From positions 124,001-188,000 of the forward strand of contig NZ_RRZK01000028.1 in NCBI RefSeq assembly GCF_004348895.1: a stretch of 64,000 nt of DNA, given 5' to 3'. The notes under the pieces are model-generated. The model saw only the letters and a list, made by a program, of their open reading frames with translations. It was not told the DNA's origin and ran no database searches. The stretch comes from Pseudomonas vancouverensis (GTDB taxonomy: Bacteria > Pseudomonadota > Gammaproteobacteria > Pseudomonadales > Pseudomonadaceae). A program made the position numbers and the translations under genes. The first letter of the stretch is position 1. Every line of letters starts with the position of its first letter. Of the stretch, positions 34,262 to 43,692 are shown piece by piece.

Positions 34262-36619
34262 TCAGACCTGGATGCCGTGATCCTTCAGGAATCCGACAAA
34301 CGCCTCTTCATCCAGCACCTTCAAGCCCAGCTCATTGGCCTTGGTCAGCTTCGACCCGGCGCCCGGGCCGGCCACCACGCAATGGGTCTTGGCCGACACC
34401 GAACCCGCCACCTTGGCCCCCAGGCTCTCAAGCTTGTCCTTGGCGACATCGCGGCTCATCAGTTCCAGCGAGCCGGTCAGCACCCAGGTCTGCCCTGCCA
34501 GCGGCAAACCTTCGACGACTTTCTTTTCGCTCTGCCAATGCATGCCGAAAGCCGCCAGTTGCTGCTCGGCAGCCTCAGCCAGCTGACGATTGCCCTCGAC
34601 TGCAAAAAACTCGCGAACCGAGTTGGCCTGCTTTTCCGGCAAGGCCTGGCGCATGTCCAGCCAGTCGGCATTGATCACCGCTTGCAGTGAGCCGAACTTG
34701 TCCGCCAGTTTCTGCGCGCCGCCCGGACCAACCGATGGAATGTGCAGCTTGTCGAGGAAACCGCCCAGGGTGGTGCTGGCGGCGAATTCGGCGCCCAGTT
34801 CGCCCTGGTCCTGAATCTGCAAGCCATGGCCCAGCAACTCGGTGATGACCTGCTGGTTATGCGCATCTTCGAAGAAGCTGTGGATCTCGTGCGCGACTTC
34901 CAGACCGACGTCCGGCAGGTAGGTCAGCACTTGCGGCAGCGCCTGCTGCACGCGCTCCAGTGAGCCCAGCGAGCGTGCCAGCACCTTGGCTGTCTCTTCG
35001 CCGACATCGGGAATGCCCAGGGCATAGATGAACCGGGCCAGCCCCGGCTTCTTGCTGTCTTCGATGGCCGCGAGCAACTTGTTGCTCGAGACCTCGGCGA
35101 AACCTTCCAGATCGACGATGTCGTCGAACTTCAGCGCGTACAGATCGGCCGGCGAACTGACCAGGCCTTCATCCACCAGTTGCTCGACGCTCTTGTCGCC
35201 GAGGCCTTCGATGTCCATCGCCCGCCGCGAGACGAAGTGAATGATCGCCTGCTTGAGTTGTGCACCGCAGGCCAGGCGCCCGACGCAGCGGTACACCGCG
35301 CCCTCGCTGACGGTTTCCTTGCCCTTGCTGCGCTTGATCAGTTGCGTGCGCTCGACATGAGAACCGCACACCGGACAGCTTTCGGGAATCTGTACCGGAC
35401 GCGCATCTTCCGGGCGACGCTCGGCGACCACTTGCACCACTTGCGGAATCACGTCACCGGCACGACGGATGATCACCGTGTCACCGATCATCAGGCCAAG
35501 GCGCGCGACTTCATCCATGTTGTGCAAGGTGGCGTTGGCCACGGTCACGCCAGCGACTTTTACCGGTTTCAATCGCGCCACGGGTGTTACGGCGCCGGTG
35601 CGACCGACCTGGAATTCCACGTCGAGCAATTCGGTGAGTTCTTCCATCGCCGGGAATTTATGTGCAATCGCCCAACGCGGTTCGCGGGCACGAAAGCCCA
35701 GCTCGCGCTGATCGGCGATGCTGTTGACCTTGAACACCACGCCGTCGATTTCGTAGGCCAGCGAGTTACGCCGTTCGCCGATGTCACGGTAGTAATCCAG
35801 GCATTCATCAATGCCCTTGGCCAGTTTCAGTTCATGACTGATCGGCATGCCCCACTTCTGCAACTGCTTGAGGTTGCCCATGTGCGTGTCGGAAATGTCA
35901 TGGGAGACCTGACCAATGCCGTAGCAGCAGAACTCCAGCGGACGATTGGCGGTGATCTTCGAATCCAGCTGACGCAAGCTGCCGGCTGCCGCGTTGCGCG
36001 GGTTGGCGAAGGTCTTGCCGCCGACTTCCAGTTGCGAGGCATTGAGTCGTTCGAAACCAGCCTTGGACATGAACACTTCGCCGCGCACTTCCAGGGTTGC
36101 CGGCCAGCCTTCGCCATGCAACTTCAGCGGAATGTTGCGCACGGTGCGCACATTGACGCTGATGTCTTCACCGGTGGTGCCATCGCCGCGGGTGGCGCCG
36201 CGTACCAGTACGCCGTCCTGATACAGCAGGCTGACCGCCAGGCCATCGAGTTTCGGCTCGCAGCTGTATTCCACCGCCGCACCGCCATCAAACAGATCGC
36301 CAACCGGCAGGTCCAGGCCTTCGCTCACCCGGCGATCGAACTCGCGCATGTCGGTTTCTTCGAAGGCGTTGCCGAGGCTGAGCATCGGCACTTCGTGACG
36401 CACCTGAGTGAACGCGGTGAGCGCCACGCTGCCGACGCGCTGGGTTGGCGAGTCGCTGGTGATGAGCTCCGGATTGGCCGCTTCCAGTGCCTTGAGCTCG
36501 TGGAACAAGCGGTCGTACTCAGCGTCCGGAATGCTCGGCTCGTCGAGGACGTGATAGCGATAGTTGTGCTGATCCAGCTCAGCGCGCAGCTCTAAAATAC
36601 GGTTCTTGGCGGCGGTCAT
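34262..36619 (-). CDS. ligA: NAD-dependent DNA ligase LigA
   Basis: 785 residues from MTAAKNRILELRAELDQHNYRYHVLD; the frame extends seven codons, but this start matches the family. NMP-binding domain Ia (HNYRYHVLDEPSIPDAEYDRL) and the adenylation motif EPKLDGLAV (Lys about 124) come first, then an OB fold, a C4 zinc finger (CPVCGSH .. CVGRLACG), helix-hairpin-helix repeats and a C-terminal BRCT domain (about 705-785). It seals nicks in replication and repair using NAD+. It is longer than E. coli LigA (671), as usual in Pseudomonas. It lies downstream of zipA, with a terminator hairpin between. Confidence 0.95.
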   Translation of the reverse strand: MTAAKNRILELRAELDQHNYRYHVLDEPSIPDAEYDRLFHELKALEAANPELITSDSPTQRVGSVALTAFTQVRHEVPMLSLGNAFEETDMREFDRRVSEGLDLPVGDLFDGGAAVEYSCEPKLDGLAVSLLYQDGVLVRGATRGDGTTGEDISVNVRTVRNIPLKLHGEGWPATLEVRGEVFMSKAGFERLNASQLEVGGKTFANPRNAAAGSLRQLDSKITANRPLEFCCYGIGQVSHDISDTHMGNLKQLQKWGMPISHELKLAKGIDECLDYYRDIGERRNSLAYEIDGVVFKVNSIADQRELGFRAREPRWAIAHKFPAMEELTELLDVEFQVGRTGAVTPVARLKPVKVAGVTVANATLHNMDEVARLGLMIGDTVIIRRAGDVIPQVVQVVAERRPEDARPVQIPESCPVCGSHVERTQLIKRSKGKETVSEGAVYRCVGRLACGAQLKQAIIHFVSRRAMDIEGLGDKSVEQLVDEGLVSSPADLYALKFDDIVDLEGFAEVSSNKLLAAIEDSKKPGLARFIYALGIPDVGEETAKVLARSLGSLERVQQALPQVLTYLPDVGLEVAHEIHSFFEDAHNQQVITELLGHGLQIQDQGELGAEFAASTTLGGFLDKLHIPSVGPGGAQKLADKFGSLQAVINADWLDMRQALPEKQANSVREFFAVEGNRQLAEAAEQQLAAFGMHWQSEKKVVEGLPLAGQTWVLTGSLELMSRDVAKDKLESLGAKVAGSVSAKTHCVVAGPGAGSKLTKANELGLKVLDEEAFVGFLKDHGIQV

Positions 36620-36636
36620 GGGTGTTCTCTCATAAA

Positions 36637-36660
36637 GCAAAAGAGCAGCCGAGGCTGCTC
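36637..36660 (-). terminator. Terminator between zipA and ligA
   Basis: On the minus strand an 8-bp stem GAGCAGCC / GGCTGCTC with a TC loop, followed by TTTTGCTTT, only about 18 nt before the ligA ATG. A second GC hairpin CCCGCGC / GCGCGGG lies at 36679-36695, nearer the zipA stop. Confidence 0.75.
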
Positions 36661-36708
36661 AATCTATTTGCCGATCATCCCGCGCCCCGCGCGGGAATAA
36701 CCTTTGAA

Positions 36709-37563
36709 TCAACGCTTCTGGGTCAGTGCGCGGCGCTCGAACTCGACGATGCGCTGACGGTAATGCTCGATGGTCTGCGCGGTCAGGACGCTGCGTTGAT
36801 CGTCCTTCAGTTCGCCGTTCAATTCCTGGGACAGCTTGCGTGCCGCCGCCACCATCACGTCGAAGGCCTGCTTCGGATGACGCGGACCTGGCAAGCCGAG
36901 GAAGAAGCTCACGGCCGGAGTGCTGAAGTGGTCGATGTCGTCCAGGTCGAACACCCCTGGCTTGACCGCGTTGGCCATGGAGAACAGCACTTCGCCATTG
37001 CCGGCCATGCTTTCGTGACGGTGGAAAATATCCATCTCGCCGAAACGCAGGCCGCTTTCGAGAATGTTCTGCAACAGCGCCGGGCCTTTGAAGCCGGCGG
37101 CGTCACGGCAGATCACGCTGATTACCAGCACTTCTTCGGCTTGCGGCTGATCCTTGTCGCTGATCGACGGCGCAGCCTTCGGTTCGACCGGGAAATCGTC
37201 GTCGCGGCTGCTGAAGCTCGGGCCGCCGTCCAGATCCAGGCTCAGGTTCATGTCGCCCTGGGAAGGCTCGCTGTGCGCACGCTTGCCACGTTTGGAACCC
37301 GATTCGCGAGGTTCACGGGCAGGCATGCTCACCGACGGCAAATCTTCTTCATCCAGTTGCGGTTCCTTGTGCGTATCCAGCACGCGTGGCGGGCCCAGCA
37401 GTTCGGCACTGCTGTCCTCGTCCGGCAGATTGGACAGGCTTCGGTCAAGACGGAACTTCAGTTTTCCCTTGCCGCCGCGCATACGGCGCCAGCCATCAAA
37501 AAGAATACCGGCAATGACAATAATGCCGATGACGATCAGCCACTCGCGCAGACCGATTTCCAT
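36709..37563 (-). CDS. zipA: Cell division protein ZipA
   Basis: 284 residues. The N-terminal membrane anchor (GLREWLIVIGIIVIAGILFDGWRRM, given by its ends 4-28) is followed by a basic patch, a Pro/Ser/Asp-rich linker (about 50-150) and the C-terminal FtsZ-binding domain (about 155-284, EEVLVISVICRDAAGFKGPALLQNIL). ZipA tethers FtsZ to the membrane at the division site. It lies between smc and ligA on the minus strand, about 260 nt downstream of smc, so it may use its own promoter. Confidence 0.94.
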   Translation of the reverse strand: MEIGLREWLIVIGIIVIAGILFDGWRRMRGGKGKLKFRLDRSLSNLPDEDSSAELLGPPRVLDTHKEPQLDEEDLPSVSMPAREPRESGSKRGKRAHSEPSQGDMNLSLDLDGGPSFSSRDDDFPVEPKAAPSISDKDQPQAEEVLVISVICRDAAGFKGPALLQNILESGLRFGEMDIFHRHESMAGNGEVLFSMANAVKPGVFDLDDIDHFSTPAVSFFLGLPGPRHPKQAFDVMVAAARKLSQELNGELKDDQRSVLTAQTIEHYRQRIVEFERRALTQKR

Positions 37564-37821
37564 GTAATCCCGTGCCTCTATAAAAAATGCTGAAAAATAA
37601 GGGGTTTACAATGTGCAAACCGCTTTAAAACGTGGCGCCAACTCTATGTTCTGACAGGCGTTTTGCCCACGTATACGAAAAATTGACATTAAACTAGCAC
37701 GACCAAAGGCAACTTTACACCGTCTACGGCGTTGGCTTGCGCGAATATGTCGATTGGCCAGCAAGTCGAAGCCTTCAAAAAAGTCCTACAGACCCAATAC
37801 CACCATCCGACAGACCGTTCC

Positions 37822-40800
37822 TCAGGCGTCCACCATCGCCATCGCCTCCTCGACATCCACCGCTACCAGTCTTGAACAACCCGGTTCATGCATCGTGACC
37901 CCCATCAATTGATCGGCCATTTCCATGGCGATCTTGTTGTGGGTGATGTAGATGAACTGCACGGTCTGAGACATCTCTTTAACCAGTTTTGCGTAGCGTC
38001 CAACGTTAGCGTCATCCAAAGGCGCGTCAACCTCATCGAGCATGCAGAACGGCGCAGGATTGAGCTTGAAGATCGCAAAAACCAGGGCCAATGCGGTCAG
38101 GGCTTTTTCGCCGCCGGAGAGCAAATGGATGGTGCTGTTCTTCTTGCCGGGCGGCTGCGCCATGATCGTTACCCCTGTATCGAGTAGATCTTCGCCCGTC
38201 AGTTCCAAATACGCGCGTCCACCACCGAAAACTTTTGGGAAAAGCGCCTGTAAACCGCCATTGATCTGATCAAAGGTATCCTTGAAACGGTTGCGCGTTT
38301 CCTTGTCGATCTTGCGAATCACGTTCTCGAGGGTCTCGAGTGCTTCGACCAGATCGGCGTCCTGCGCATCCAGATAACGTTTACGCTCGGATTGTTGCTG
38401 GTATTCGTCGATGGCCGCGAGGTTGATGGCACCCAGGCGTGCAATTCGCGCGGCAATGCGTTCGAGTTCTTCCTCGGCTTCCTTTTCGCTGGCTTCGGCG
38501 GTGAGCGTGGCGAGCACGCCATGAAGATCGTAGCCGTCTTCGAGCAACTGGTCCTGCAGGGCTTTGCGGCGCACGGTCAGGGCTTGCCATTCCATGCGCT
38601 GCTGTTCGAGCTGGCTGCGAATCAACTGCGACTGTTGCTCGGCCTGACTGCGGCGTTTTTCCGCGTCGCGCAATTCGCGGTCGGCGTCTTCCAGGGCGAT
38701 CTGTGCGGTCTTGAGCTCTTCGTCGACGGTCATGCGCTTGTCGAGCAACTCTTCGAGTTTCAGGCGCAACTCCTCCAGCGGCGCCTCGCCCTCCTCCAGA
38801 TTGAGACTCAACTGTTCGCGCTTTTCGGTCAGGCGCTCGGCCTGCATCTCCAGGCGTTCAAGCGCCTGCCGCGTCGAGTCGTGCTGCGCTTTCAGCGAGC
38901 CCAGACGCACCGCCAGTTGATGGGCGTGGTCCTTGTGCTGACGGGCTTCCTGACGCACCCGATCAAGGCGTTCACGCAGGCTGTCGCGCTGGGCCAGCAG
39001 CAGTTCGCGCTGCTCGGTGTCCTGCGCCATGCTGTCGAGGGCTTCCTGCAATTGCAGGCGCGCTTCGCCGATGTTTTCGTGCTCCAGGGCGCGCTGCTCG
39101 TCCAGCTCGACCAGTTCTTCGTCGAGACGGGTACGGCGCAAGGTCAGCTGTTCAGCCTTGGCTCTACCGGCGGACAACTGGGCCTTCAATTCGCCCTGCT
39201 GACGGGCTTCATCCTGCAGCAAACGACGCAAGTGCTCACGACCGTTTTCCTGCTGGCGCTGTTGCGCCCGAAGATTCTGCAGCTGGGTTTCCAGGGCTTC
39301 AACAGCGGCTTCGCGCTCTTCACGCTCGAGACCCAACTGCTGAATCTCCTGGCCACGGGCCAATACGCCACTTTCCGCTTCGCTGGCACGGCGCACCCGC
39401 AGGAAGTGGCGACCGACCCAATAACCGTCGCGGCTGATCAGACTCTGTCCGGCCGCCAGTTGACCGCGCAGGGCCAGGGCCTGCTCAAGGCTGTCGACAG
39501 GTTTGACTTGCCCCAGCCAAGGCGATAGATCGATCTGCGCTTCGACCTTGTCCAGCAAGCTTCCGGGCATCCGCACACCATCGCCCGCCGGGCTGAGCAG
39601 ACGCAGATCGCCCTGATTGAAGCCGGACAGATCGAAACCGTTGAAATCATCCACCAGCACTGCTTGCAGATCGGCGCCCAGTACGGTTTCCACCGCCAGC
39701 TCCCAACCGGCTTCGACCTTCAGGCCTTCGGCCAGACGCGGGCGATCCGCCAGGTGCTGATCACGCAGCCATTCGGCGGTACCGGTGCCGGGATCAAGGG
39801 CGGCCTGTTGCAAGGCTTCCAGCGAGGCGAGACGACCATTGAGGCGCTGCAAATCGCCCTGGGCCTGCTGTTGCGCCGTCAGCGTTTGCTGCAATTGCTG
39901 GCGCAGTTGTTCAAGGCGCTCGACCTGCGCCTCTTCGCTGGTCTGCAGGTCTTCGAGGGTCGCTTCGGATTCGGCGAGCTGCTCGCTGAGTTCCATGATC
40001 GCCGCGTCCTCCGGGTCCGCCGAGAGCAAGGCGCGCTCTTCGCCCAGACGTCGCTGGCGCTCTGCCAGGCGCTCCAGGCTGGTTTCCAGTTGCTGGATGC
40101 GCGACTGCTGCACTTCGGCCTGGCGCCGTGGTTCGGCGGACGTCAGGTTGAACGCGTCCCACTGTTCCTGCCAGCCGTGCATGGTGGTTTCGGATTCTTC
40201 CAGCGCGGCGGCAGCTTCTTCTGCGGCAGCGCTGGTGACTTCCTGCTCCGGGGTGAGCATGTCCAGCTCTTCGCCCAGGGTCAGCAACAGCGTGCGGTCG
40301 TGGCCCAGGTGAGATTCGGTTTCCAGGCGCGCGCGCTCGGCTTCTTTCAGGTCATCCTGCAATTGGCGCAAACGCTGCTGGCCGTGCTGGATGCTCTGTT
40401 CGACCCGGGCGATGTCACCACCCACCGAATAGAAGCGCCCCTGCACCAGATTGAAGCGTTCCGACAGATCATGGTGCCCGTCGCGCAAGCGTTCGATACT
40501 CGCATCGGCGTTACGCTGTTCGGCCACCAGGGCTTCGAACGACACCTCCTGGGTGCCGATGATGCTTTCACGCTGGCCGACTTGATCGTTCAGTGCCTGC
40601 CAGCGCAGTGCCGACAGCTGGGCCTTGAGCTGACGCTCCTCGCCCTTGTATTCCTGATACTTCTTCGCGGCCTCGGCCTGACGGTGCAAGCGCTCAAGCT
40701 GACGGGTCAGTTCTTCGCGCAGGTCGGTCAGGCGCTCAAGATTCTCGTGAGTACGGCGGATGCGGTTCTCGGTCTCGCGCCGACGTTCCTTGTACTTGGA

Positions 40801-41310
40801 GATGCCCGCCGCTTCCTCGATGAAGTTGCGCAGGTCTTCGGGCTTGGACTCGATCAGCTTGGAGATCATCCCCTGCTCGATGATCGAATAGCTGCGCGGG
40901 CCCAGGCCGGTGCCGAGGAAGATGTCGGTGATGTCCCGACGGCGGCATTTGGTGCCGTTGAGGTAATAGGTGGTCTGGCTGTCGCGCGTCACTTTGCGGC
41001 GAATGGAAATTTCCGCGTAGGCCGCGTATTCGCCCAGCAAAGTGCCGTCGGAGTTGTCGAACACCAGTTCGATGCTGGCCTGACTCACTGGCTTGCGGCT
41101 GGTCGAACCGTTGAAGATGACGTCGGTCATCGACTCGCCACGGAGGTTCTTCGCCGAACTTTCGCCCATTACCCAGCGTACGGCGTCGATGATGTTCGAC
41201 TTGCCGCAACCATTGGGCCCGACCACCGCCGCCATGTTACTGGGGAAGTTCACCGTGGTCGGATCGACGAAGGACTTGAAGCCCGCCAGCTTGATGCTCT
41301 TGAGCCGCAC
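37822..41310 (-). CDS. smc: Chromosome segregation ATPase SMC
   Basis: 1162 residues. The start is GTG, with MRLKSIKLAGFKSFVDPT. Walker A is GPNGCGKSN (about 32-40). Long coiled coils (about 170-500 and 650-1000) flank a hinge (about 510-630, PRLAEGLKVEAGWELAVETVLG). The C-terminal half-ATPase has LLSGGEKALTALALVFA and Walker B CMLDEVDAPLDDAN. With ScpA and ScpB it compacts and segregates the chromosome. The GTG starts only 2 nt after the gntR stop, so the two are very likely co-transcribed and coupled. No ribosome site stronger than weak purines is seen in the gntR end. Confidence 0.95.
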   Translation of the reverse strand: MRLKSIKLAGFKSFVDPTTVNFPSNMAAVVGPNGCGKSNIIDAVRWVMGESSAKNLRGESMTDVIFNGSTSRKPVSQASIELVFDNSDGTLLGEYAAYAEISIRRKVTRDSQTTYYLNGTKCRRRDITDIFLGTGLGPRSYSIIEQGMISKLIESKPEDLRNFIEEAAGISKYKERRRETENRIRRTHENLERLTDLREELTRQLERLHRQAEAAKKYQEYKGEERQLKAQLSALRWQALNDQVGQRESIIGTQEVSFEALVAEQRNADASIERLRDGHHDLSERFNLVQGRFYSVGGDIARVEQSIQHGQQRLRQLQDDLKEAERARLETESHLGHDRTLLLTLGEELDMLTPEQEVTSAAAEEAAAALEESETTMHGWQEQWDAFNLTSAEPRRQAEVQQSRIQQLETSLERLAERQRRLGEERALLSADPEDAAIMELSEQLAESEATLEDLQTSEEAQVERLEQLRQQLQQTLTAQQQAQGDLQRLNGRLASLEALQQAALDPGTGTAEWLRDQHLADRPRLAEGLKVEAGWELAVETVLGADLQAVLVDDFNGFDLSGFNQGDLRLLSPAGDGVRMPGSLLDKVEAQIDLSPWLGQVKPVDSLEQALALRGQLAAGQSLISRDGYWVGRHFLRVRRASEAESGVLARGQEIQQLGLEREEREAAVEALETQLQNLRAQQRQQENGREHLRRLLQDEARQQGELKAQLSAGRAKAEQLTLRRTRLDEELVELDEQRALEHENIGEARLQLQEALDSMAQDTEQRELLLAQRDSLRERLDRVRQEARQHKDHAHQLAVRLGSLKAQHDSTRQALERLEMQAERLTEKREQLSLNLEEGEAPLEELRLKLEELLDKRMTVDEELKTAQIALEDADRELRDAEKRRSQAEQQSQLIRSQLEQQRMEWQALTVRRKALQDQLLEDGYDLHGVLATLTAEASEKEAEEELERIAARIARLGAINLAAIDEYQQQSERKRYLDAQDADLVEALETLENVIRKIDKETRNRFKDTFDQINGGLQALFPKVFGGGRAYLELTGEDLLDTGVTIMAQPPGKKNSTIHLLSGGEKALTALALVFAIFKLNPAPFCMLDEVDAPLDDANVGRYAKLVKEMSQTVQFIYITHNKIAMEMADQLMGVTMHEPGCSRLVAVDVEEAMAMVDA

Positions 41311-41312
41311 GC

Positions 41313-41972
41313 TTAAGCGACCGTCAAGGCGGAGATCACCAGATCGCAGCTGCGCTGGGCGTAGGCCGTCAGCACCACGCGGATCTGCGCGAAGTCACGG
41401 GCGATCACGGCAGCGAGCAGGCGCTCGAACAGTTCCAGGTATTCGCTCATCGACGCCTTGCGCTGTTCCAGCGCCAGGAAATAGGCACGGCTCATGGCCG
41501 GCTGCAGGTTCTCGACGGTTTCCTGCAGGTACGGGTTATTGGCAAACCCGTAGGTGGCGCGCATGACATTGAAACTGTCGTCGACGAAGGTGTGGATGTC
41601 CTGACGCTCGAAGCTGGCAGTCAGGCGCTGCTGGATCTGCACGAACGGCGCCAGGTCGGCCTGGACTTTCCAGCCACTGGCCACGGCGTTGGCCAGCAAT
41701 ATGTACATCTCGCTCATCAGCGTGCACAGGCTCTGCACCTTGTGCGCGGTGAGTTCGGTGACGTGGGCGCCCCGACGCGGCAGGATCGCGATCAGGTGGC
41801 GGCGCTCGAGGATCAGCAGCGCCTCGCGAACCGAGCCGCGACTGACGTTGAGGGCCAGGGTGACCTTCTGTTCCTGGATGCGCTCCCCGGGTTTCATTTC
41901 GCCGCGAATGATGCGTTCGGCGAGGTGGTGAGCAATTTGCTCGGCGAGGCTGTCCGGCGCCTTGAACGTCAT
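41313..41972 (-). CDS. GntR-family (FCD-type) regulator upstream of smc
   Basis: 219 residues. An N-terminal winged helix (ERIQEQKVTLALNVSRGSVREALLILERRHLIAILPRRGAHVTEL by its ends, about 30-75) and an all-helical effector domain (about 85-215) are of the FadR-C/FCD kind, but the usual metal-binding His set is not obvious. It diverges from xdhA and shares a 265-bp regulatory region containing tandem TGAC-N6-GTCA motifs, so xdhABC is its most likely target. The stop is 2 nt before smc, an arrangement also seen in P. aeruginosa; coupling of a metabolic regulator to smc is curious. Confidence 0.88.
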   Translation of the reverse strand: MTFKAPDSLAEQIAHHLAERIIRGEMKPGERIQEQKVTLALNVSRGSVREALLILERRHLIAILPRRGAHVTELTAHKVQSLCTLMSEMYILLANAVASGWKVQADLAPFVQIQQRLTASFERQDIHTFVDDSFNVMRATYGFANNPYLQETVENLQPAMSRAYFLALEQRKASMSEYLELFERLLAAVIARDFAQIRVVLTAYAQRSCDLVISALTVA

Positions 41973-42059
41973 GGTTGTCCTTCAAACTCTTCGATCTGTA
42001 CAAGCGGCGCAGTGTAGCGCAATTGCTACAGGATCGCGGAGTGCCCGCCCGGTGGTTTT

Positions 42060-42075
42060 TGGCACGATTCAAGCA
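42060..42075 (+). promoter_or_regulatory. Candidate sigma-54 promoter for xdhA
   Basis: TGGCACGATTCAAGCA has a perfect -24 block (TGGCACG) and GC at the right distance for -12; the two T residues before GC are replaced by A. The predicted start is near 42086, about 150 nt before xdhA. Nitrogen control of purine use would explain it. Confidence 0.5.
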
Positions 42076-42143
42076 AAAAGCAGGCTATTGATCGAGGGTC
42101 AATAATGAAGTGAGGCGTGGTTGATCGACAAAATGCTATTTCC

Positions 42144-42181
42144 TGACCTTTAAGTCAGAAAATCATTGACCGAAAAGTCAG
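42144..42181. promoter_or_regulatory. Tandem TGAC-N6-GTCA operator-like sites before xdhA
   Basis: Two 15-bp copies, TGACCTTTAAGTCAG (42144-42158) and TGACCGAAAAGTCAG (42167-42181), match at 12 of 15 positions and start 23 bp apart, about two helical turns. Each is an interrupted dyad. The second overlaps the -35 hexamer of the likely sigma-70 promoter, as a repressor site would. Confidence 0.65.
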
Positions 42182-42193
42182 ACCTGCTAAATT
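42166..42193 (+). promoter_or_regulatory. Candidate sigma-70 promoter for xdhABC
   Basis: TTGACC (42166-42171), 16-nt spacer, TAAATT (42188-42193). The predicted start near 42200 gives a leader of about 38 nt to the GTG of xdhA. Confidence 0.6.
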
Positions 42194-42237
42194 CGGTTGC
42201 ATCGGTTAACAACAATAATGAGTCTGCGAGGCCTTCC

Positions 42238-43692
42238 GTGATCCAGTTTTTACTAAACCAGGAACTCCGTAGCGAGCACGCCCTGGACCCGAACCTGACC
42301 GTGCTTAATTATCTGCGCGACCATGTGGGCAAACCCGGTACCAAAGAAGGCTGCGCCAGCGGTGACTGCGGCGCGTGCACGGTGGTGGTCGGTGAGTTGC
42401 AAACGGATGACAACGGCCGCGAACACATTCGCTATCGCAGCCTCAACTCGTGCCTGACCTTCGTGTCGTCGTTGCACGGCAAGCAACTGATCAGCGTCGA
42501 AGACCTCAAACACCAGGGCAAGCTGCACAGCGTGCAGCAGGCGATGGTCGAGTGCCACGGCTCGCAATGCGGCTTCTGCACCCCCGGCTTCGTCATGTCG
42601 CTGTTTGCCCTGCAGAAGAACAGCGATGCACCGGACCACGCCAAGGCCCATGAAGCCCTGGCCGGCAACCTCTGCCGCTGCACCGGTTATCGGCCGATTC
42701 TGGAAGCCGCCGAGCAATCCTGCTGCGGCAAACAGCCTGACCAGTTCGATGCCCGCGAAGCCGAGACCATCGCCCGCCTGAAAGCCATTGCGCCGACCGA
42801 CATCGGTGAACTCAACAGCGGCGACAAGCGCTGCCTGGTGCCGTTGACCGTGGCCGATCTGGCCGACCTGTACGACGCCTACCCGCAAGCCCGCCTGCTG
42901 GCCGGCGGTACCGACCTGGCGCTGGAAGTCACCCAGTTCCACCGTACCCTGCCGGTGATGATCTACGTCGGCAACGTCGCCGAGATGAAGCGCATCGAGC
43001 GCTTTGACGATCGCCTGGAAATCGGCGCCGCCACCGCCCTCTCCGACTGCTATGAGGCGCTAAACGCCGAGTACCCGGACTTCGGTGAACTGCTGCACCG
43101 TTTCGCCTCCCTGCAGATCCGCAACCAGGGCACCCTCGGCGGCAACATCGGCAACGCCTCGCCCATTGGTGATTCGCCACCCCTGCTGATCGCCCTTGGT
43201 GCGCAGATCGTGCTGTGCAAAGGCGAAACCCGCCGCACCCTGGCGCTGGAAGACTACTTCATCGATTACCGCGTGACGGCACGCCAGGAGAGCGAGTTCA
43301 TCGAGAAGATCATCGTGCCGCGGGCCAGCGTCGAAAAGCTGTTCCGCGCCTACAAGGTGTCCAAACGCCTGGACGATGACATTTCCGCGGTGTGCGCCGC
43401 CTTCAACATTCGCCTGGAAAACGGTGTGGTGGCCGAAGCCCGCGTCGCCTTCGGCGGCATGGCCGCGATCCCGAAACGCGCTGCTGCCTGTGAAGCCGCA
43501 CTGCTCGGTTCGCCCTTCAGTCACGCCACCGTCGAGCGCGCCTGCGCTGCCCTGGCCGAAGATTTCACGCCGCTCTCGGACTTCCGCGCCAGCAAGGAAT
43601 ATCGCCTGCTCAGTGCGCAGAACCTGCTGCGCAAATACTTCATCGAACTGCAAACACCGCACATCGAGACTCGGGTGACCGCTTATGTCTAA
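42238..43692 (+). CDS. xdhA: Xanthine dehydrogenase small subunit
   Basis: 484 residues from a GTG at 42238 (GCGAGG upstream); an ATG frame extension to 42166 overlaps the promoter and is not coding. Two 2Fe-2S domains: GCASGDCGACTVVVG (plant-type ferredoxin fold, about 42-56) and CGFCTPGFVMS .. CRCTGYR (about 110-155). An FAD domain follows, with LLAGGTDLALEV and the LGGNIGNASPIGD segment. It passes electrons from the molybdenum subunit to NAD+. It overlaps xdhB by 8 nt. First gene of xdhABC-guaD. Confidence 0.95.
   Translation: MIQFLLNQELRSEHALDPNLTVLNYLRDHVGKPGTKEGCASGDCGACTVVVGELQTDDNGREHIRYRSLNSCLTFVSSLHGKQLISVEDLKHQGKLHSVQQAMVECHGSQCGFCTPGFVMSLFALQKNSDAPDHAKAHEALAGNLCRCTGYRPILEAAEQSCCGKQPDQFDAREAETIARLKAIAPTDIGELNSGDKRCLVPLTVADLADLYDAYPQARLLAGGTDLALEVTQFHRTLPVMIYVGNVAEMKRIERFDDRLEIGAATALSDCYEALNAEYPDFGELLHRFASLQIRNQGTLGGNIGNASPIGDSPPLLIALGAQIVLCKGETRRTLALEDYFIDYRVTARQESEFIEKIIVPRASVEKLFRAYKVSKRLDDDISAVCAAFNIRLENGVVAEARVAFGGMAAIPKRAAACEAALLGSPFSHATVERACAALAEDFTPLSDFRASKEYRLLSAQNLLRKYFIELQTPHIETRVTAYV

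Noticed and set aside
38261..38273. TTGAT-CTG-ATCAA, an Anr-like palindrome
   Set aside because: The spacer is 3 nt instead of 4, and it lies deep inside smc with no gene start nearby.
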